Made by a program: the position numbers and the translations under genes
Part shown: piece after piece, positions 14,318 to 19,249 of the stretch
How the letters are laid out: each line of letters begins with the position of its first letter
How positions within the stretch are numbered: the stretch's first letter is position 1
NCBI GenBank assembly: GCA_028872975.1
Contig: JAGWNV010000013.1
Span: 1-19,249, forward strand
Direction of reading: 5' to 3'
DNA from: Acidobacteriota bacterium
GTDB taxonomy: Bacteria > Actinomycetota > Acidimicrobiia > Acidimicrobiales > UBA8190
DNA: 19,249 nucleotides
The notes under the pieces: model-generated
Seen by the model: only the letters and a program-made list of their open reading frames with translations
What the model was told of the DNA's origin: nothing
Databases searched by the model: none

Positions 14318-16834
14318 TCACCGCCGGACGACGTTCACGAGCTTCGGGACCCGCACCACCACCCGGGCCGGCTCGGCGCCCTCCAGGGCCTCGGCCACCT
14401 TGGCCGAGCCGAGGGCGAGGCGCCTGGCCTCCTCCTCCTCGATGCCGGCGTCGACCTCGATGCGGTCCCGCACCTTGCCGTCCACCTGGACCACCATCGT
14501 CACCGTCTCCGCTGCCGCCAGGGCCGGGTCGAAGCCCGGCCACCTCTCGGCGTGGACCCGGGCCGACTCGCCGTGACGCAGGCACCAGGCCTCGGCGCTC
14601 AGATGGGGGGCCATGGGGGCGAGCATGAGGAGCAGTGCGTCGGCCGCCTCGTCGTAGACGGCCCGGTGGACCCCCTCGGGACCCTGACGGTAGGCCTGGA
14701 GGGTGTTGGAGAACTTCCGGCACTCGGCCACGGCGGTGTTGAAGGCCCACCGCTCGAGGTCGTGGGTCACCTTGGCCACGAGCCGGTGGGTAGCCCGGCG
14801 GACCTCGGTGTCGGCGGCGGTGGGGTCCCCGTCGCGCCAGCGCGGCGGCGCCGTCCCACCGGAGTCGCCGGGGCCGGACTCTCCGCCGGTCTCGGCCTGC
14901 GGCACGGTGAGGCGCCAGACGCGGTCGAGGTACTTGCCGAAGCCGTCGATGACCTCCTCGGTCTGGGCCGTCCAGTCCATGTCCTCGGCGGGCGGCCCCA
15001 CGAAGAGGTGGAAGAGCCGCAGGGCGTCGGCCCCCACCGTCTCGAAGTACCGCTGGGGGGAGATGAGGTTCCCCTTGGACTTCGACATCTTCTTGTGGTC
15101 CATCCGGATCATGCCCTGGGTGAACAGCCGGCTGAAGGGCTCGCGGGGGATCCCCGGCGCCAGCCCGAGGTCGACGAGGGCCCTCGTGTAGAACCGGGCG
15201 TACATGAGGTGGAGGATGGCGTGCTCGATCCCCCCGATGTACTGGTCGACGGGCATGAAGTGCCGGGCGGTCCCGGGGTCGAAGGGGGCCTCGTCGCTCC
15301 AGGGGTCGCAGAAGCGCAGGAAGTACCAGGAGGAGTCGACGAAGGTGTCCATGGTGTCGGTCTCCCGCTCGGCTGGGCCACCGCACTCGGGGCAGACGGC
15401 ATGGCGGAAGCTGGGATGGCGCTTGAGCGGCGAGTCCCCCTGGGGCAGGAACTCGACGTCGTCGGGGGCGAGGACGGGGAGCTCGTCCTCGGGGACCCCC
15501 ACGATGCCGTGGTCGGGGCAGTAGACGACGGGGATGGGACAGCCCCAGTAGCGCTGGCGGGAGACGAGCCAGTCCCGGAGCCGGTAGTTGACGGTCCGGG
15601 TGCCGATGCCCTTCTCCTCGAGCCAGGCGACGGCCCGCTCCTTGGCGGCCGGCACCTCGAGCCCGTCGAGGAACCCGGAGTTGACCTTGGTGCCCTCGCC
15701 GGCCCAGGGGCCACCCTCGAACCCGTCGGGCGGCTGGGTGGTGCGGACGATGGGCAGGCCGTGGAGCTCGGCGAATTCCCAGTCCCGGTCGTCCTCGGCG
15801 GGCACGGCCATGATGGCGCCGGTCCCGTAACGCATGAGCACGTAGTCGGCCACGTACACGGGGACGGGCGCCCCGGTGAAGGGGTTCAGGACGTGACCAC
15901 CGGTGAAGGCGCCGCGCTTCTCGGCGCCGGCGCCGGTCGTCCGGTCGAGCTCGCTCCGTCGTGCTGCGGTGGCCCGGAGCTCCTCGACGGCGGCCCGCTC
16001 GGCGTCGGTGGTGAGGACGTCGACGAGGGGGTGCTCGGGGGCGACCACGGCGTAGGTCATCCCGTAGCTCGTGTCGGGCCGGGTGGTGAAGACCCGGAGG
16101 ACGAGGCCCTCGGCCTCGTGGCCGACCACGGGCAGGTCGAACTCGACGCCCTCGGACCGGCCGATCCAGTTCCGCTGCATCGTCTTCACCCGGTCGGGCC
16201 AGTCGAGGTCGTCGAGGGCGTCGAGGAGCTCGTCGGCGTAGGTGGTGATGCGGAAGAACCACTGCTCGAGGTCGATCTGGACGACGAGGTCTCCCGAGCG
16301 CTCACAGGTGCCGTCGGCCAGCACCTGCTCGTTGGCGAGGACCGTCTGGCAGCCCGGGCACCAGTTGACCGGGGCCGAGGCCCGGTAGGCCAGGCCGGCC
16401 CGGAGGAGGCGGAGGAAGATGACCTGGTTCCACCGGATGTAGCCGGGGTCGTGGCTCCGGACCTCCCGGCGCCAGTCGTAGACGGCCCCGAGGGCCTTCA
16501 CGCTCGCCTTGAGCTCGGCGATCCGGGCGTCGGTGAAAAGCCGGGGGTGCTCCCCGGTGCGGATGGCGGCGTTCTCGGCCGGGAGGCCGAAGGAGTCGAA
16601 GCCGAACGGCGAGAGCACGGCGTCGCCCTGCATGGTCCGGTACCTGACGAGGAGGTCGCCGAAGACGTAGTTGCGCACGTGGCCCTGGTGGGCGGGCCCG
16701 CTCGGGTAGGGGTACATGCAGAGGATGTACCGGGGGGGCCGGGGATCGTCGGCGTCGACCTCGTAGGTCCGCTCCTCGGCCCACCGCGCCTGCCACTTCT
16801 GCTCCGTCGCCTGGACGTCGTAGGCCCTGGTCAT
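14318..16834 (-). CDS. leuS: Leucyl-tRNA synthetase
   Basis: An 838-residue class I aminoacyl-tRNA synthetase charging tRNA-Leu, within the bacterial size range. The HIGH-type motif is PYPSGPAHQGHVRNY (42-56) and KMSKS is exact at 582-586. The CP1 editing domain is present with TTRPDTSYGMTYAVVAPEHPLVD. The zinc-knuckle region CPGC (159-162) continues with TVLANEQVLADGTC but ends CERS, so the fourth ligand is Ser180 rather than Cys. The C-terminal domain ends with VVQVDGKVRDRIEVDAGIEEEEA and VVRVPKLVNVV. The ATG start lies exactly 7 nt after TAGACT. Confidence 0.98.
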   Translation of the reverse strand: MTRAYDVQATEQKWQARWAEERTYEVDADDPRPPRYILCMYPYPSGPAHQGHVRNYVFGDLLVRYRTMQGDAVLSPFGFDSFGLPAENAAIRTGEHPRLFTDARIAELKASVKALGAVYDWRREVRSHDPGYIRWNQVIFLRLLRAGLAYRASAPVNWCPGCQTVLANEQVLADGTCERSGDLVVQIDLEQWFFRITTYADELLDALDDLDWPDRVKTMQRNWIGRSEGVEFDLPVVGHEAEGLVLRVFTTRPDTSYGMTYAVVAPEHPLVDVLTTDAERAAVEELRATAARRSELDRTTGAGAEKRGAFTGGHVLNPFTGAPVPVYVADYVLMRYGTGAIMAVPAEDDRDWEFAELHGLPIVRTTQPPDGFEGGPWAGEGTKVNSGFLDGLEVPAAKERAVAWLEEKGIGTRTVNYRLRDWLVSRQRYWGCPIPVVYCPDHGIVGVPEDELPVLAPDDVEFLPQGDSPLKRHPSFRHAVCPECGGPAERETDTMDTFVDSSWYFLRFCDPWSDEAPFDPGTARHFMPVDQYIGGIEHAILHLMYARFYTRALVDLGLAPGIPREPFSRLFTQGMIRMDHKKMSKSKGNLISPQRYFETVGADALRLFHLFVGPPAEDMDWTAQTEEVIDGFGKYLDRVWRLTVPQAETGGESGPGDSGGTAPPRWRDGDPTAADTEVRRATHRLVAKVTHDLERWAFNTAVAECRKFSNTLQAYRQGPEGVHRAVYDEAADALLLMLAPMAPHLSAEAWCLRHGESARVHAERWPGFDPALAAAETVTMVVQVDGKVRDRIEVDAGIEEEEARRLALGSAKVAEALEGAEPARVVVRVPKLVNVVRR

Positions 16835-16841
16835 CGACGGG

Positions 16842-16847
16842 AGTCTA
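16842..16847 (-). promoter_or_regulatory. Putative -10 box of leuS (leaderless)
   Basis: TAGACT on the minus strand is followed by 7 nt and then the leuS ATG, so transcription would begin at the start codon. The 90-bp stretch up to the lipoprotein stop shows no gene. Confidence 0.6.
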
Positions 16848-16937
16848 CGGACCGCCGTCCCGGCTCCCGGACGTCAGCGGCGCCCGGCGGCCGCTCCTGC
16901 GCCGGTCGGGCGAGGTCGTCGCCGGGGGGACGAAGGG

Positions 16938-17906
16938 CTATCCCGAGGTCCCGCCCAAGAGGTTCCCGAGCTGCCCGCCCTGGAGCAGGCCGGAGCCGTC
17001 GGCCACCTGGTCGGCCGGAGGTGCCGAGACCGACACCGGTGTGCCGAAGCTCCCGAGCTGCTCCTGGGCCTTGATGGTGATCCCGAAGATGCTCAACGAC
17101 GTGGACACCCGACGCGCCCGGCCCTGACCGTCGACCCAGACGTCGACGGGGATGCTCGTGAGCCCGAACCCCTGGGCGATCTGCGGGCTGATGAGGGTGG
17201 AACCGGTCGTCCCGCCCGAGAGGTCGAGGACGCCCTGGTACTCGATCGTGGCCACCCCGTCGACCTGGCCGGGGCCGACCTCGGTCACCTGGGCCCCGAG
17301 TTGCTTGAGGAGGGCGAGGATCTCGGTCGGGTCACCGTCGGAGAGACCTTGGGAGAGGCCGCCGAGGGGGGACCCGCTCTGGCTCTGGCCCTGGCTCTGC
17401 AGGTACTGGGAGAGGTTCACGTGCACCCAGGTCTTCCCCCCCGCCACCTGGGACAGCTTGGGGCTCTTCAGGTAGATGTCCTGGCCGATCCGCCTGACCT
17501 CGATCGACGTGGCCGGGCTCGTGCCGAGGGAGGGCACGTCGACGGTCATGTCGCCCGTCTTCTGGGCGAAGGAGAACATCCCGTGGCCGCTGATGGTGAC
17601 GTCGATGGGCCGGTCCGCCGAGGACGAGGACCCGGTCGAGGCGCCGCCCAGTCCTCCGAGGCCGCCGAACGACGGCGTGCCCTTCACCGAGATCGAGATG
17701 TCGATCGCGGCGCTGTCGGCCGACTCCGTGGCGTCGACGGCGGCCAGGACGATCTGGTGGGGCGTGCCGTGGAGCACCCGGTCGGCGGCCGGGCCGCCAC
17801 TGCTGCTGCAGGCGGCGAGGACGAGGCCCGCCGTGGCCATGCCGGCTGCGGCGGCGGCGAGCTGCCGGCGGGTGGTGGACGAGCGGCCGATCTGCGACGT
17901 CGTCAT
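16938..17906 (-). CDS. Secreted lipoprotein, LppX/LprAFG-like (LolA-type fold)
   Basis: A 322-residue exported lipoprotein. The N-terminus has twin arginines (TTRRQLAAAAAG, 11-22), a hydrophobic stretch and the lipobox LAAC with acylated C33, followed by SSSGG. The mature part shows strand-rich features of the LppX/LprA/F/G family: VLAAVDATESADSAAIDISISV, a Ser/Gly-rich loop (about 75-92), GMFSFAQKTGDMTVDV, EVRRIGQDIYLKSPKLSQVAGGKTWVHVNLSQYL, and IPVDVWVDGQGRARRVSTSLSI. Mycobacterial relatives carry lipids across the periplasm; the ligand here is unknown. The open frame extends upstream to 18341, but that part is antisense to a tRNA and has no protein similarity, so I start at the ATG directly before the signal peptide. 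Confidence 0.82.
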   Translation of the reverse strand: MTTSQIGRSSTTRRQLAAAAAGMATAGLVLAACSSSGGPAADRVLHGTPHQIVLAAVDATESADSAAIDISISVKGTPSFGGLGGLGGASTGSSSSADRPIDVTISGHGMFSFAQKTGDMTVDVPSLGTSPATSIEVRRIGQDIYLKSPKLSQVAGGKTWVHVNLSQYLQSQGQSQSGSPLGGLSQGLSDGDPTEILALLKQLGAQVTEVGPGQVDGVATIEYQGVLDLSGGTTGSTLISPQIAQGFGLTSIPVDVWVDGQGRARRVSTSLSIFGITIKAQEQLGSFGTPVSVSAPPADQVADGSGLLQGGQLGNLLGGTSG

Positions 17907-17950
17907 CTGGGCCCTCGACGATCGATCCGGGGACAAGGAACGGAGAGGCA

Positions 17951-17956
17951 ATTGTA
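17951..17956 (-). promoter_or_regulatory. Putative -10 box of the lipoprotein gene
   Basis: TACAAT on the minus strand is close to consensus, with transcription expected about 37 nt before the ATG. GAGGG shortly upstream of the ATG can serve as ribosome-binding site. No clear -35. Confidence 0.55.
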
Positions 17957-18026
17957 CGGCGCGGCGGCCCCGTTTCGGGGGTTTCGGCCCTGACCTCCCG
18001 AAGGAGGGGCCCCGGCGGGGCCCTGG

Positions 18027-18032
18027 TAATCT
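18027..18032 (+). promoter_or_regulatory. Putative -10 box of tRNA-Ala
   Basis: TAATCT lies 14 nt before the mature tRNA 5' end, in a GC-rich setting where A/T-rich hexamers are rare. A GGGGCCCC-rich imperfect inverted repeat sits just upstream (18007-18023). Confidence 0.5.
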
Positions 18033-18046
18033 CACCCGTTGCCCCC

Positions 18047-18120
18047 GGGGGCGTAGCTCAGTTGGTAGAGCGCTTGACTGGCAGTCAAGAGGTTCGTGGG
18101 TTCGAGTCCCATCGCCTCCA
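18047..18120 (+). tRNA. tRNA-Ala, anticodon GGC
   Basis: Full cloverleaf by eye: acceptor GGGGGCG pairs with CGCCTCC, including the G3:U70 pair that marks alanine tRNAs. The D arm is GCTC/GAGC with loop AGTTGGTA. The anticodon arm CTTGA/TCAAG encloses CTGGCAG with anticodon GGC (codon GCC). The T arm GTGGG/CCCAT encloses TTCGAGT, and the discriminator is A73. The variable loop AGGTTC has six bases, one more than the usual five. The 3' CCA is not encoded (sequence continues CCC), so it must be added enzymatically. Mature length before CCA is 74 nt. Confidence 0.95.
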
Positions 18121-18317
18121 CCCAGGGAGATCAAGAAGAGTCGGCGCTGGGCGAACGTCCGGACATCGGTGCCGAGCCCGTGACTCCACGTCTTTGGACC
18201 CGCCCCGGCGCGATGCTGCCTGAAGAGTCCCCGTTCTGCACCGGCCGAACGGCCTGACTCTTGACGGTCCGCCCAGCCATCGAACCGCGCGATTCCGCGC
18301 CGCACGAGGCCGTGACG
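18121..18317. other. Intergenic stretch after tRNA-Ala with no gene seen
   Basis: No frame here gives a recognisable protein and no clear tRNA terminator is visible; CCCAG at 18121 and CTGGG at 18147 could pair only across a 21-nt loop. Base and codon character are less biased than in neighbouring genes, in keeping with decayed sequence. Minus-strand frames across it are antisense readings of the tRNA. Confidence 0.5.
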
Positions 18318-18641
18318 ATGGGGTGGGAGGCACTCGAACACTGGGGCGACGTCGTTCGCATCGAGCCCCTGGCCGGCGGGATCGCCGACGACGTATGGAG
18401 CCTCAGCGTCAACGGGGCGCCGAGCGGTGGGTCGTCTCGGTGCCAGGAGTGCCGCTCACCTCACATGGGAGACCGAGCTCCTCCGACATCTCGACCGTCA
18501 AGGGTTGACGGTCCCGTTGCCGATCCCGACGACGACGGTCGGCTGTTCGCCCACGGTCTGGTCGTGATGACCCACCTCGAGGGAGGTCCGCGACTCCAAC
18601 TCCGTGCGATCCGGCGACTCGCCGAGGTTCGGGCACTCTGA
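18318..18641 (+). pseudogene. Frameshifted, truncated APH-family phosphotransferase relic
   Basis: The N-terminal lobe of an APH/choline-kinase-like family can be followed across two frameshifts. In the first frame it reads ALEHWGDVVRIEPLAGGIADDVWSLSVNG. After one extra base in the GGGG run at 18414-18417 it continues RRAVGRLGARSAAHLTWETELL, then RHLDRQGLTVPLPIPTT. Near 18532-18536, in an ACGACGACG tract, it slips back to DGRLFAHGLVVMTHLEGGP. Similarity fades after that and the frame stops at 18641. The catalytic HGDxxxxN and Mg-binding D motifs, expected further on, are absent, so it cannot be an active kinase even if the frameshifts are sequencing errors. It is a different member from the intact gene at 11309. 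Confidence 0.7.
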
Positions 18642-18812
18642 GCCCACCTGCGGCGTCGTGGTCGCCAGAACGGTCCCGGGCTCGCCTATCGCCAATTTTG
18701 ACGATTGAGGACCGACGGGCGGTGGCCGCATCGTTACGTAACGGGCCCAACGAGCCGGACGTTGATGACACGGGAGGGCCCGCCGTTCTTGGCGCGGGCA
18801 TGGGGGGTCTCG
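18642..18812. other. Upstream region of the right-edge gene
   Basis: No coding signal is seen. A TTGACG hexamer at 18698-18703 resembles a -35 box but has no good -10 partner at 16-18 nt. The perfect palindrome at 18732-18743 is the main structured element. Confidence 0.4.
18732..18743. promoter_or_regulatory. Perfect 12-bp palindrome, candidate operator
   Basis: CGTTACGTAACG equals its own reverse complement and lies 69 bp upstream of the secreted-protein ATG. Its AT-containing symmetric core stands out in GC-rich DNA and is of the size bound by dimeric repressors. The binding protein is unknown. Confidence 0.4.
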
Positions 18813-19249
18813 ATGCGACGGGATAGGACTCACAAGGCTCGGTACGTCAAGGCGCTGGCCGCCAGCGCCCTCGTCGTGGGCGGCACCATCGGGATGGCCT
18901 CGGCTTCGGTCGCCCGGACGCACGCCTCGACCCACGCCAAGAAGGCCGTCGTGTTGCAGCACTTCAAGTGCACGGTCGTCGCCACCAAGAAGCATCCCAG
19001 CGTGGTCGGCCATGCCGGTGACGTCGTGTGCGGGCTCAAGGGCAACGACACGCTCAAGGCAGTGGGCGCCGGCATCGTGGTCCTCGTCGCCGGGCCCGGC
19101 AAGGACACCCTGATCGGATCGTCGGACCCGGGCGCCATGGACAAGCTCGTGGGCGGGACGGGCAACGCCACGCTCGAGGCCGGCTCCGGTGGCAGCGACG
19201 TGATCGACCCCGGTTCGGGGAACGACTCCATCGACTGCGGTACCGGCAC
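18813..19249 (+). CDS. Secreted protein with RTX-like Gly/Asp repeats, 5' part
   Basis: The first 145 codons are present; the gene runs off the right edge. Start is ATG 18813 with a GGGGGG run 6 nt upstream; the ATG at 18800 is in a frame that stops quickly. Residues 1-32 are a Sec-type signal peptide: basic MRRDRTHKARYVK, hydrophobic ALAASALVVGGTIGMA, then ASA. The mature part has a Cys pair (FKCTVV and DVVCGLKGNDTL) and glycine/aspartate repeats resembling RTX nonapeptides: GLKGNDTLKA, AGPGKDTLIG, GGTGNATLEAG, GSGGSDVIDPGSGNDSIDCGTG. Such repeats fold into calcium-binding beta-rolls in exported proteins. Here they are degenerate, so calcium binding is uncertain and any downstream domain is unseen. 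Confidence 0.75.
   Translation, partial: MRRDRTHKARYVKALAASALVVGGTIGMASASVARTHASTHAKKAVVLQHFKCTVVATKKHPSVVGHAGDVVCGLKGNDTLKAVGAGIVVLVAGPGKDTLIGSSDPGAMDKLVGGTGNATLEAGSGGSDVIDPGSGNDSIDCGTG

Noticed and set aside
14552..17074. An 840-codon plus-strand open frame opposite leuS
   Set aside because: Antisense to a certain leuS; Gly/Val/Glu-biased shadow frame with no family motif.
17907..18341. Upstream extension of the lipoprotein frame, with a peptide such as GGDGTRTHEPLDCQSSALPTELRP
   Set aside because: This is the classic spurious translation of a tRNA antisense strand; the lipoprotein starts at 17906 at its signal peptide.
18493..18513. Inverted repeat GACCGTCAA-GGG-TTGACGGTC
   Set aside because: The 9-bp arms lie within the recognisable coding relic (RHLDRQGLTVP), so the symmetry is most simply explained by codons; kept only as a note.

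Overview
The window is very GC-rich (roughly 70% or more by eye) with strong C/G third-position bias, GTG starts and TANNNT -10 boxes lying 6-7 nt before start codons. Gene content (DUF2510 membrane protein, PAC2-family protein, F420-type luciferase-like oxidoreductase, FolP2-like pterin-binding enzyme, ACAD10/11-type phosphotransferase, LppX/LprG-like lipoprotein) points to an actinobacterium, possibly of the Acidimicrobiia. The class-level guess is inference; no database was searched.

Left part (1-7544, all minus strand, read right to left): lepA, a flavin amine oxidase, an SCP2-like small protein and an APC-type permease are packed 1-19 bp apart. They are followed by hrcA behind a CIRCE operator, then dnaJ overlapping hrcA, then rsmE overlapping the dnaJ stop and cut by the window edge. 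This is a translation-factor/heat-shock neighbourhood. The usual actinobacterial order lepA-hemW-hrcA-dnaJ-rsmE is altered: hemW is absent and the amine oxidase/SCP2/permease trio sits in its place.

Middle (7545-11308): rpsT diverges from lepA and is followed by a DUF2510 two-helix membrane protein. That pair converges on a minus-strand operon of trx-TPR, folP2-like and holA. A threefold 19-bp tandem repeat fills the convergent junction between the DUF2510 gene and holA. A 38-bp divergent intergenic region (11271-11308) carries two mirrored TAGGGT boxes, each 7 nt from a GTG start, so both genes are probably transcribed leaderless.

Right part (11309-19249): a phosphotransferase (APH/ACAD10-like) and a PAC2 protein form a short plus-strand operon. 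An F420-type LLM oxidoreductase with its own promoter follows and converges on leuS. Beyond leuS lie a Tat-like/lipobox lipoprotein (minus) and a tRNA-Ala(GGC) (plus). Next come a frameshifted and truncated relic of an aminoglycoside-phosphotransferase-type gene and, at the right edge, the start of a secreted protein with RTX-like glycine/aspartate repeats. A perfect 12-bp palindrome lies upstream of that last gene.

Most of the window is ordinary housekeeping sequence. I found no convincing new multi-gene defence or biosynthetic system. The points most worth following up are the hemW replacement, the FolP2-type active-site loop, the 19-bp repeat cluster, the mirrored leaderless promoters and the decayed region next to the tRNA.
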